A stretch of 64,000 nucleotides of DNA from Rhodotorula mucilaginosa (taxonomy: Eukaryota; Basidiomycota; Microbotryomycetes; Sporidiobolales; Sporidiobolaceae): NCBI GenBank assembly GCA_034406715.1, contig CP137871.1, positions 744,001 to 808,000 of the forward strand. Direction: 5' to 3'. The notes below the pieces were generated by a model. The model saw only the letters and a program-made list of their open reading frames with translations, was not told where the DNA came from and ran no database searches. Positions within the stretch are counted from its first letter, which is position 1. Every line of letters starts with the position of its first letter. This document shows, piece after piece, positions 35,146 to 46,114 of this stretch. Made by a program: the position numbers and the translations under genes.

Positions 35146-35584
35146 CTTCACAGACGAGCGTACGGCAGGCTGCACTGCCTCTGATCCAGACTTTGTGAGA
35201 GATTGATCCGATCGGCCGAGAGAGAAGAGGAGCTCGAGTTGCGCCTGTTTCCCTCCAACAACTCGCAATAGCCGCCCTAATCTCGGAAAGTCAACGGATA
35301 GTACGGTAAAGATGCAGGGAAACCGTTTAAAGAAGCTCCAGTGGCCCTGCAGAGAGGCGATCTCCTGTCTCATGTTCCCCCTGTTGACAGTCAGCCGCCA
35401 TGTGGAGCGCCTTGAGCGGTTCGGTGTTCTCGTCCTCACACCGTCTGCAGAGAGAAGCAGGGAGTGACTGATTCACTAAGCCTATCAAAGACTCTGATCA
35501 GTGCGCATATAGCCACCCCGCGCGCCCCCGAGGAGCGACGCTGACGTACCGTCCGCTTGCCCGAACCAGACTCGTCTCGATAAC
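35146..35584. promoter_or_regulatory. Divergent intergenic region kynureninase / membrane protein
   Basis: 439 bp between two divergent start codons, so both promoters are expected. No motif or repeat stands out, and I find no coding exon in it. Confidence 0.4.
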
Positions 35585-37215
35585 ATGGCGTCGCTCACAG
35601 AGTACGCGACGTACACGCTCAAGCATACGGCGATCGTACCCGCCTTGCTCGCCTACACTATCGGCTCGCGCCACAGTCTCCGCGTGAGTCTGCACGGGCC
35701 TTCTTTCCCAGGCGCCACCACCAGAAATCGCCCAAACTTAGTCACCCGGAAATCAAGGTTTGCAAAGAGACTGACGCATCCAGTGTGCGCTCGACAGGCG
35801 TATCTTGCGGCTCAGCAACTCGGTCCCGCCCCCGAACTGTCCGAAGAACTCAAGAAGAAACTCTCGTGGCGTCGTAACCTCCTCGGCCTGATCCTCGTGT
35901 TCGGCATCTTTGGTTCCGAGATCTACCTCATCTCGACCCAGAATGAAAAAGTACTCGCCATGTGCTGCCGCTACGTCTTTGCGGCCGCCTTCCAGCGCAG
36001 CATCTACCTCGTGCGTCACCGCCCGTCCAGGACTTCTCACGATTGTGTCGGAACTGACGCATTCTTTGGAACACCAGGGCTTTGCCGACCTGACCAAGGC
36101 CTACGAGGTGGCCGTCCACCGCGCTCCGAGCTGTGAGTGTTGCCTTCGACTTTCCGCCGAGGAGGACAAGATCTGACTCCAGAGACCACTTTCAAGTGCT
36201 CGTCTTCCGCCGCGTCGTCGGGACCGCTTCGTGGAGTCGCGTCGTCGTCTGCGCCGCCATCGCGACCGCCTTGAATGCCGCCGCCTTCTTCGAGGTGCAC
36301 TACGCTGCCGGTCTCGCCATCTCGGCCGCCGTCCTGTACCGCTTCCTCGCGTACGGCCACACGCGCACCTTCTCGATCCGCATCTACACCATCTGCCTCC
36401 TCAGCTGGCTCGCCCTGACCTTTATCCTGTCGGGAATCATGGTCATGCTCGTCGCCAACTACTACATGGACGGTGCGGCGGGCGACGGCACAGTCGCGAC
36501 CGGCGAAGCGTACGATGGCCCGACGGGCGCCTTGCTGCTCAACGGCTACACCGGCATGTGGATGTCGGCATGGTTTGCCCTCGCTCCGGGTCTTCTGGTA
36601 AGCTTGCGGGGTTCTTTCACTTCTGCGGTCGAGTCCTGCGCAGGACCTGATGTCCGAGGTTCACTCGCGCAGATCGCGGCCTGCTACCGCTTCGACTATG
36701 CCAACCACGTCGAGTCCAGCCCTGAGGTCGCCTCAATTGGCCAGCTCGCGACCACTCCGGCGCCGCAGAAGTTTACCGCCCTCCTCTCGGAAGGTGTCAT
36801 CGTTCCGCAAACCGACCCGGTCGGCTTCGCCCGCCCGTACTACACGACCGCCCTCTGGTCCTGGCTGCTCGCCGCCCTGGCGTCGTTCGGAATCATCTCG
36901 ACGGCCATGCCCCTCGACGAGGACATGTTGCTCATGCGCCCGACCGACTACTTGACCTTGACGCTCTCGATTCCGTTCATGGTCGTCGGCCTCGTCGTCA
37001 CCGCTTCGATCCGCGGCGAGTTCAAGCGCATGTGGACTTACAAGGAAGTTTGGGTCCCTAAGCAGGACGACGACAAGACCGAGGGGGCGATCGCCCTCCC
37101 CGAAGGCGACGACGAGGAGGCTCTTCCGGCGTACGAGGTCGACGAGGAGCGCGACTCTGTCGACGAGAAGGCCCCTCTTGTCGTTGTCGATTCCAAGGTC
37201 GACAACTCCAAGTAG
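35585..37215 (+). CDS. Multi-pass membrane protein of unknown function
   Basis: Five exons (35585..35683, 35798..36010, 36078..36132, 36185..36597, 36673..37215) give 440 aa. I do not recognise the family. At least six hydrophobic segments are clear: LLGLILVFGIFGSEIYLI, VVVCAAIATALNAAAFF, AAGLAISAAVLYRFLA, CLLSWLALTFILSGIMVMLV, WSWLLAALASFGIIS and LSIPFMVVGLVVTASI. A KKKLSWRRN patch precedes the first of these, and an acidic tail (PEGDDEEALPAYEVDEERD) closes the protein, so the C-terminus is probably cytosolic and could carry a PAY-type (PxY) adaptor site. Two splice choices are tight. The fourth exon needs the second of two adjacent AGs (ccagag) to avoid a stop. The last intron is 75 nt without a stop in frame, so its retention would add 25 residues. 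No transport or enzyme motif is visible. Confidence 0.8.
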
Positions 37216-37635
37216 AACTTGGCGGAGCACGCACAACCTCGCTCTCCGGACTCGTCCTTCAAACCAAACAAGTCCTTCCCCGTCCTTGATTCCGTTTTCG
37301 TCCTGTCTCCTTTTCTGTCTCTATCCCCCCTAGTGTAGCCACTCCTTTCTGCGCCTCTGACGCCTTGACTGATCTGTACATACAGTCTTTGCAATGTTTG
37401 CTTGAACTTTTAAGATTGCCGCGCGCACTGCTGCCGCTGGAAAGACTATGGAACTCCTCTTGCGTGTGACCGATCGAGGCAGAAAAGTTGGCTGAGGGCA
37501 TCTTCCCTCTCTGGAAGAGTGCGCAGCCAGAGAGTCCCCTCAAGGTCACGCACGCATCGCGAGCGCTGCAGACAGGGGGGGCGGGGATGACTCTAGGCCT
37601 GTCTATATGCAAAGGCCAGCGGCCAAGCTTCGAAC
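37216..37635. other. Intergenic region upstream of tRNA-Pro
   Basis: 420 bp holding the 3' UTR of the membrane-protein gene and the 5' flank of the tRNA gene. A run of seven G's occurs near 37577. Nothing else was recognised. Confidence 0.45.
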
Positions 37636-37719
37636 GGCCTGATGGTCTAGAGGTATGATTCTCTCTTAGGGTTACTTACCGTTTGGGAGAGGTCCCGGGT
37701 TCAATCCCCGGTTAGGCCC
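37636..37719 (+). tRNA. tRNA-Pro (anticodon AGG) with 12-nt intron
   Basis: A full cloverleaf can be drawn. The acceptor stem is GGCCTGA paired with TTAGGCC plus discriminator C. The anticodon stem is CTCTC with GGGAG, and the anticodon loop is TTAGGG then T, with anticodon AGG at positions 34-36. The T arm contains GGGTTCAATCCC, which also serves as the B box. A 12-nt intron (TTACTTACCGTT) sits one base after the anticodon, the usual place. A T-rich terminator (ttactttttg) follows. It decodes CCU (and CCC by A34-to-inosine). Confidence 0.95.
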
Positions 37720-37954
37720 GTTTACTTTTTGCCTCGTTGGCGCCCAATGCTTTTTGTGCTTCTCTGCCCTGAGTGTGGATAGCTACGGTGCCTTTCACCG
37801 TACATCACCTCGACCGAGATCGGAGCAGTCGTGCTGACTGCACGCGTACGACGCTGCGCGCGATAACGTCGTTTCACGTGCACGCGCCTCCGCGGGAAAC
37901 TGCTGGCTACTCTCTCGCTCCCCTACTATCCGCAGCCAGTCGAACGCATCCAGG

Positions 37955-39198
37955 ATGCCGGCCGCTCGTGGTCGCAGGAGCTCGGGCGTAACCTCGTACG
38001 CCGAGTCGCCCTCGAGCGACGACGAACCCGACGCGACCACCCGTCCGGCGAAACGTGCTCGCGCCGGAGACAGCGACGACGACGCGGGCTACAAGAAGCC
38101 GGCCAAGAAGGCGAAGAAACCTGCCAGGAAGAGCAGGGTGAAGCCGAAGGGGACCGACCGTTTCACTCCGCTTCCCCTCGACCCGCTCCTCGAGGTAAGT
38201 ACGCGTGACCGCGTACGATTCAGGTTCTCAGACCACCGCACTGACAGTTCACGGCGTGTGCCCCGTCAGATCCTGCGCTACGTCGACGCAGTCAGTCTGA
38301 TCCACCTCCGCGAGACTTCGAGAACGCTGTACCGTCTCCTGTCCGGCCCCGACGGCGCCCCGATATGGTCGCACGCCTTGGCCGAGGAAGGCCTGCCTGT
38401 TCTCAAAGCAGGCCTCCTCAAGCCGTGGCAATACGCCGAGATCGCGCTCTGGAAACGCTACACCGTACGTCGCCGGCGCACTGTTTGCTCGCTTCTTGCC
38501 GGATTGCGTACTAAGCGCAAACCTCTTTGTCGCGCGCAGAACTGCACGAAAACGCAGTTCATCCCAGACTTTTATGTCCTGCGTCGCTACTGCCGCGTCT
38601 GCCGCAAGGGCACCCTGTTCCGCCTCGACCATCTCAAGAAGAATTACCCCGATGCGCATCCTTGCACCAAGCTTTGCGTGCTGGAGAGCCACTGCAAGTC
38701 CTACGTCTGGTGTTCACCCCGGGTGTTTCTGCTGACGCAAAGTACAATCTGCAGTCAAGCCGAGCCGCTTGACGGACGAGGTTCCGTCTCGTGCGTTTCT
38801 TCTCCTCGTTACTTCGCCTGCCGCAAAACGCTCATCCTGTTTACGCTCTCTCATGCAGGCCATGCTTTCCGTGACGACTTTGAGGCACTGGATGAGTATC
38901 TGTGGTCTCTCCAGGCTCAGGACGATGCGGACTCGTCCTTGCGCTCGGCCGGTCGCCAGAATGGCACCCGGAAGACTACCACGAAGAGGAGTCCGGACGC
39001 GCCCCTGCCCGGCTCCCGGGTCGCCAAATTTGCAAAGGAGCGCCAGCGTGTCAAGGAGCTTGTCGAGCAGGTAAGAGGTACCGCCCGGCTGACAGCAGCT
39101 GATTATGAAGGCTGACTCCGATTCCGGGCACCCAGGATGCGAAAGTTGCACAGTCTCACCCCAGTGTCGCGGGGATCCGCATCCAAGACGAGGATTGA
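37955..39198 (+). CDS. F-box protein with a Cys-rich central region
   Basis: Six exons in the preferred model (37955..38194, 38270..38464, 38540..38693, 38755..38790, 38859..39070, 39136..39198) give 299 aa. A basic, disordered N-terminus (RPAKRAR, KKAKKPARKSR) precedes the F-box PLDPLLEILRYVDAVSLIHL. This is followed by a conserved-looking region with IWSHALAEEGLPVL, CRVCRKGTLFRLDHLKKNY and HPCTKLC, whose cysteines could bind zinc. It probably serves as an SCF adaptor in the nucleus; the substrate is unknown. Frame requires the third exon to end in phase 1. Two donors do so: GC at 38694 (T|GCAAGT, giving 299 aa) or GT at 38712 (T|gttcac, giving six more residues). The gene is bracketed by two inverted tRNA-Pro genes. 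Confidence 0.75.
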
Positions 39199-39665
39199 TG
39201 ACTGAAGTGCGCGTGAGAGGATATCGACCGCTTTCATCTTCCTCTAGCCGCGGCCACTTGATGTTTAGTTTCTTTCATGCTCCTCTTGTGCATTTCAGCC
39301 CGCTTTGACGTTCTGGACGTTTCGGGAAGCGTGCGCATCAGTCAGCCGGAAGACAGAGTCTGTTGGGAAAGCAAAAAGGGCGAGAGCAGCATAGTGTCCG
39401 GCTGGAGAAAAAAAGAAACGGGCCTAACCGGGGATTGAACCCGGGACCTCTCCCAAACGGTGCTTAACCCTAAGAGAGAATCATACCTCTAGACCATCAG
39501 GCCACGATGTTAGCATTTTCCTGTTTTGCATGCACATAGACGTTTCAGAGTGTCGTTCTCTTGGAGAAAGAGAGGTGCGGAAAGTCAAGGGTTGGCACAC
39601 TCACAGGCGCTCTCGAGAGGCAAGGCGGAGCTCTATATGCATATCACCAGGCTCTACAGCTTCAC
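39199..39665. other. Convergent intergenic region containing a tRNA
   Basis: 467 bp between the stops of the F-box and CLC genes. Apart from the tRNA-Pro gene within it, nothing is recognisable. Confidence 0.5.
39420..39503 (-). tRNA. tRNA-Pro (anticodon AGG) with 12-nt intron, second copy
   Basis: The mature part is identical to the tRNA-Pro at 37636 but on the opposite strand. The 12-nt intron differs (TTAAGCACCGTT), sharing only the first three and last five bases. A long T run (rc of gagaaaaaaagaaac) follows as terminator. Identical exons with diverged introns suggest that the mature sequence is under selection or gene conversion. Confidence 0.95.
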
Positions 39666-42600
39666 TTAGTCTTCGTCATCCTGGATGTGCTCATGGAGAT
39701 CCTGTTTCCTGCAAGTTCAGCATTCGCGCACGACCTGAGCGGATCGGCGAGGAGTACTCACGCTCTTGGTGAGAATGCCTCTCAAAGTCCCGTAGCGGGA
39801 GAGAAGGACGAAACGGAGTCCGAGTCGCTGGAACATCTGCACGACCACCTCCATCGGCGTGTCCTCGCTGAGGGACACTGGGATCTGCAACAACCCCGAG
39901 CAGTCAGTACAGTCACCACGAATGCTCACAGGACAGTCAACGCACCTCATCCATCCACGGCACCAGGGAAATCCAGGCCGGCCCATCACTGTTTGCCGGA
40001 TCTGCAGCGCCTGCGCGTGGCGCTTCTTCCTCTTCCCGTTCGGCCCTCCACCTGCCGTCTGCCTCTCGCAAAGACTCCTTCTCGGAGACGGAAGCCCGTG
40101 GCAGTAGCGGCGGCGGCGCCGTTTCGACCTCCGAGTCCCAGGCCATTGCAGCCGTCGCAGCCGCCAAAGCAGGTTCGAGCGGCAAAGGGATTTGCCGACC
40201 GCGCGGAGTTGCCGACTTGGACAATTCGCCGGACGGAGACTGCCTGCCGTTTTGCTGTCGAGTCGGCGCGGAAAAGTAACAGGGCGTGCTAGCCCTCACT
40301 TCTGGCAGCTGACGAGCGCGCTCTACGGGTGTACGCGGGCGCAGCGGTCAGTACGTCACGTCCGCGAAAGATTCGGCGAGAGAAAAGTGTGCGCACTGAG
40401 AGCCGAGATCAGATCTTGTCTGCCGATGTAGCCGAGCACGACACGATCTTGACGGGTCCGGATGATCGGGAAGCCCGAGAACTCTTCCTGATGCAGCAGA
40501 CCCTCTAGAGCACGGTGGAAAGAGACCTCAGTGCCCGCAAACTTGGTAGTCCGAGGAGAAGGTGCGCACCAATGCGAGAGACGGTCCAGCCTTCATCGGT
40601 GAGGCACTCCAGATCTGCGGCAGGTGTCATGACGTGTCTTGCCAGCACCTCGTCTCGCCGGTAGTCGGCCTTGTTGTTCAGGAACGGGTAATGCCGCAAA
40701 TTGATCCAAGCTAGCCGGATCGCGGTGTAAGGCAGCGTCAGCAGAGCCTCCAGGAGAGCACCAGAAGGGACAGACCTACTCTCGTAGATGCCGTCTCGTG
40801 AGATGTAGTCGGCCGTAAACTTGGCGACCATCACTGCAGGATGCCCAGTCAGTCTCAAATTCTTGCCCACTTAGGGTCGGTGAGACGCTCACCAGCCATC
40901 ATGAGCTGCAAGACAATGTCGATCGCTCCCGTGAGCTCGAAGACGATGACAACCTGCGAGAAGGAGCCCAGGTGCGTCCGTCGTTAGCCTCGCAAAAGCG
41001 GAGATGAAGCGGGGGGAGCGAACAGCGTACCAGACTGATCGTCATGCGTGTGACTCCGCCTAGTGCACCGGCAGCACCGATCACGGCATACACGCTCGGG
41101 TTGATGCACCCTCCGTCGGCGGGACAGTCGGAGAAGACCCAGCTTTCCGGATGCGCGCGGTGCAGCTGATCCATGACGAGACCGACTGCGCGACCGACGA
41201 AGGCTCCGATGGTCAAGGAAGGGAGGAAGATGCCAGCCGGGATAGAGGAGCCAAAGGTGACGGCGGTGAGTAGCGTCTTGGCGAAAGCGGCGACGAGGAG
41301 GAGGAGCACGATCGACGTCGCGCTGGAGGAGCTGCATGATGCACGACTTTAGCTTTGGTATGCTCTCTCTGAATGTGAACACGCCGCGACTCACTCGCAG
41401 AGACCATATGGATCCGGCTCGCTGCAATCCCGGAAGAGATTGACGACCAGCTCGGCGGACGGGATCCGCATGAAGACGATGAGATAACTGACGACGGCGG
41501 TAAAGAGAGCGAGAACGGTCACTTCCGAGACGGGCCAGTTGCCGAGTCCGGACGAGCGACGGAACCGCTCCCAGTCCTCGTTCAGGCGGATGAACCACAC
41601 GCCCCAGATCCCCCCGGCGATCCCGAGCAAGAACCAGGGGACGAGCTCGAAGCCGCGCCAGACCTGGGAGGCCGTCACGGTGAAGAGGGCGAGTTTGCCG
41701 GTGTTGAAGGGGTCGATGTACTGCAGCGTGACGGCGGCGACGATCGCGCAGACAAAGGATTGCCACAAAGTCGAGCCGGGAAAGAATGTCGAAATCTCCT
41801 CTGCCGATGAGATTGCAGCAGATTAGCTTTCACATCCACAAAAGACGGGGCAGAGGGGCATACCCAGGGCGAAAAGGACCCCCCCGAGGGGGGCGCCGAA
41901 AGCCACAGACACGCCGGCCGCAGCAGCTGCAGATAGGATCTCTCGCTGTCGAGCTGTCCAAAGCGCATCGACGTCAGTCTCACGTGCCAGGAGGAGACAA
42001 GATGATGACGCACCTCCATTGCCGCGCAGAGCTGGGAACGGTCGCAAGGCGAGATCGCCGATACAGCACGCGACGTGGACGAGCGGGCCTTCCTTGCCGA
42101 GACTGAGCCCGCTCGCGACCGCCAGCGGCAATCCGAGCGACTTGATGACGAGCGTCATGGGCGAAAGGAAACCTTTGAGGTCGTAGCCGCCGAGGATGAC
42201 CTTGATCTCGGGGATACCGGTATGGAAAGCGTGCGGCGCAAAGACGTTGACGAAAGCTGAAGCTGTCACAGCGAATAGAACCTGCATATACCCGCCTCGA
42301 TCAGCTGCGGTACCTCCACTAGAGAGACTGTTGGACTCACCGCCAACGTGATGTAGACTCCGTACTGAGCAATTGCCCGCACAACAATGTGTTTCTCGCT
42401 CGCGACGAGTTCTCCCCAAGTTTGCCACGCTCTGCACGTCTCGTTCGCTGCGCCAAAGACCTTCCGAATCAGCGTGCGCTCAGATATAGCAGCAGTGTCT
42501 CGGTGTGAACGCCGAGGAAGTCCTCTCTTTGTGTCGCCTGCTCCGCGCAGAGAGAGGAAACGGGAACGAGAACGTACGGTCAAGGCCGGCGCAACAGAGC

Positions 42601-42848
42601 CCTCGGCTCATCCACCACATATCCTTGCACGCTCCGAGCCTCAAATCACTCAACCAAGCGCTCAGGATGTCGAGGCAGCTCGCGATCGTCCCGACGACGA
42701 CGCCCGTCACGACGACGACGACCCACGGTTCGGTCGCGGCCCACAGGCGGCCGACTACGCCCCTCAAACCGGGCTGCGAGTCGATCAAGGCTGCGCGGGT
42801 TCGGGCACGCGCAAACTCGAGCGTCCAGTCGATCGAACTCCCGCTCAT
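39666..42848 (-). CDS. GEF1: CLC-type chloride channel/exchanger with CBS domains (Gef1-like)
   Basis: About a dozen exons on the minus strand. The start used precedes [15 protein letters not shown], the family's cytosolic N-terminus. Selectivity and gating motifs are [26 protein letters not shown] (gating Glu), GGVLFALEEIST (internal proton Glu) and [14 protein letters not shown]. The transmembrane part ends near [14 protein letters not shown]. Two CBS halves follow ([15 protein letters not shown] and [18 protein letters not shown]), and the protein ends [11 protein letters not shown]. Having both glutamates argues for a Cl-/H+ exchanger, as for yeast Gef1 in Golgi and endosome acidification. 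The 5' end is uncertain: the frame stays open upstream and fungal CLCs usually have a longer N-terminus. The exon between the CBS halves includes a long Ala/Glu-rich insert, and its 5' splice junction is not resolved. Confidence 0.9.
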
Positions 42849-43456
42849 CGCTGCTGAACTGGGCCTTGCGTCGGATCTGGCCGGTGATGGTGCAGACAGA
42901 AAAGCACTCCGCCTCGCTCGCATCCCGTGCGGAGGCAGCCCCGCTGCGTGGTCGGATGAGTTCAGTGGCGTCGTATCCCTGTAACGCACGTGGCGATCAG
43001 CGGGTGTTGCATCGTGTCCAACTCGACTAGCGATTCGCCCGAGAGGTGGTGCGCCAAATCTCGCTCATCTCGTCTGTCCGACGTACGCAGGGTCTTCGGG
43101 TAGGGACACCTCTCCATGGTCGAGTGTATAGCGGCTCGTCGACGCTTCATGCGCCGGCGGCATCCGAGAGCGTACAGAGTCGCGTCGCAAGCTGTTTCCG
43201 ACCAAGTTGCGCGACTAGACTCGCCGTGTTCGGGTACTTCCCACGCCAGGATATTCAGACTCTCCAGAAGATGCTGATCCCAGCGAAAGAAATCTCTCAT
43301 TCTCCCCAAATCCAAGATCCGCTCCGCTTAAAATAGGGACACAAGACCGACTTCCGAGCGAGGGGAGGAGCGCGCGCTCCAACAAACACGAACACACGAG
43401 ACGGAACGTGGAGGGGAGAGTAAGAAAGAACGAGAATTTCGCAATTTCCGATCTGT
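42849..43456. other. Tandem intergenic region CLC / RPL37
   Basis: 608 bp between the RPL37 stop and the chosen CLC start, both on the minus strand. It should contain the RPL37 3' UTR and the CLC promoter, and may include unassigned N-terminal CLC coding exons. The frames here (for example one reading MERCPYPKTLRTSDRRD) have no family support. Confidence 0.4.
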
Positions 43457-44566
43457 TTACTCGGACGAGGGCTTGGCCTTGCGGGTGGCGGTGGTGCCCT
43501 CGCGGAAGCTGGTCAAGGGGGACATGGTCGGGCAAGTCAGCGGACAAGGTCACGACGAACAACGGAGAATAGAGCAGAAAGGCGGACGTACCCGTTCTTG
43601 AAGCGACGCGAAACGTGCTTCATGTACTGCATGCGGCCAGTACCGGTGGTGTGTCGGCGCTTCGCCTTTTGTCCCCACTCGTCTGCATTCGTTCCCCCGC
43701 CCCCCGTGTATTCGTCAGCAAGGGCAGTCAAACAGCGGCGAGGGCACAACAACAGAAACGTACACGACCGGAGCTTGGCCGCCGGGTAGCCGCACGAAGC
43801 GCACGACTTGTGCTGCTTGTGGAACGAGCGACGACCGCAGCGACGGCAGAGCGTGTGGCTCTTGGTGTGGCGGAGACCGAACGAGGTGGTACCCTTCGTC
43901 TACAGGAGCGTGTACGCGCGCGCCGGGAGGGAGGGACAAGGAGTCAGCATGATCCGATCCAATTGCGGGTGCAGAGGGTTCCCTGAAGGCTGTTGCGAGC
44001 CGATTCTGCGACGGCATCCTCCCTTCCCCGCCTGCCTTGAACAGCGCAACGATTTGCGAGAGACCGGAGCAGCAGCAGCAGCAACAGCGATACGCGTTCG
44101 TCGTCGGTGGTCGTCGCGCGGAGGTTGGGTGGTTTGTCGTCGAATCGACGCAAACTCGGTCGTCGCGTGGCATGCGGCCCTGCGCCTGTCTGCAGACAGT
44201 GACGTCGGGTCATGCATGCAAGCCGGCGAGAGCCAGAGAGAACACGAGTGCTGGCTGGCAGGTGGTCGTCGGTGCGTGCGTGCGTGCTGCTGCTGCCCGA
44301 CTCTCTTGATCGCGTGCTCCCCTCCTCGCTGCCTCGCGTCTCTGGTCCAGCGCGGCTCGCCGAGAGCCTGCGTCCACTCCACTGCCCGTTTGAAACTCGC
44401 TGCGCCGCGTCATAGGCCCCTGTGCATAGGCTGCGTGGGTCGGCTCGGCGTGGTTGGATCGAAGGAGCTGGGTCGAGTTTGCGGGTCGGTGTCGGCGCTG
44501 GGGGGCGGTTCGAAGGCGGCGAGGGGAGGCTATGGGGCTGCGTGGGGTGTCTGAGTCGCTTACCAT
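43457..44566 (-). CDS. RPL37: 60S ribosomal protein eL37
   Basis: Four exons (44564..44566, 43764..43899, 43592..43682, 43457..43508) sum to 93 aa, the normal size. The sequence runs [18 protein letters not shown], then the zinc-binding [38 protein letters not shown] and [19 protein letters not shown], ending KAKPSSE. eL37 is a zinc-finger protein of the large subunit that contacts 5.8S/25S rRNA. The first coding exon appears to be the ATG alone: the coding sequence starts right after an acceptor with ACG AAG, and the only ATG|GT donor (ATG|gtaagc) upstream lies 664 nt away. That makes intron 1 by far the longest in the window, which is typical of ribosomal protein first introns. It diverges from RPS31. 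Confidence 0.93.

Positions 44567-46114
<1,548 letters not shown>

Noticed and set aside
36133-36184. Separate gene starting at the ATG-like codon at 36133 (reading SVAFDFPPRR)
   Set aside because: That stretch is the third intron of the membrane-protein gene. The codon is GTG, and splicing links the upstream exons in frame.
40747-40800. Coding continuation reading [14 protein letters not shown] in the CLC gene
   Set aside because: It is an intron: the donor after GIYE and the acceptor before [10 protein letters not shown] keep frame and fit the CLC linker, while read-through does not.
43808-44554. 248-aa open frame on the + strand within the RPL37 gene
   Set aside because: It overlaps the eL37 exons and intron on the other strand, has no family sequence and is Cys/Arg-rich as expected by chance at this composition.
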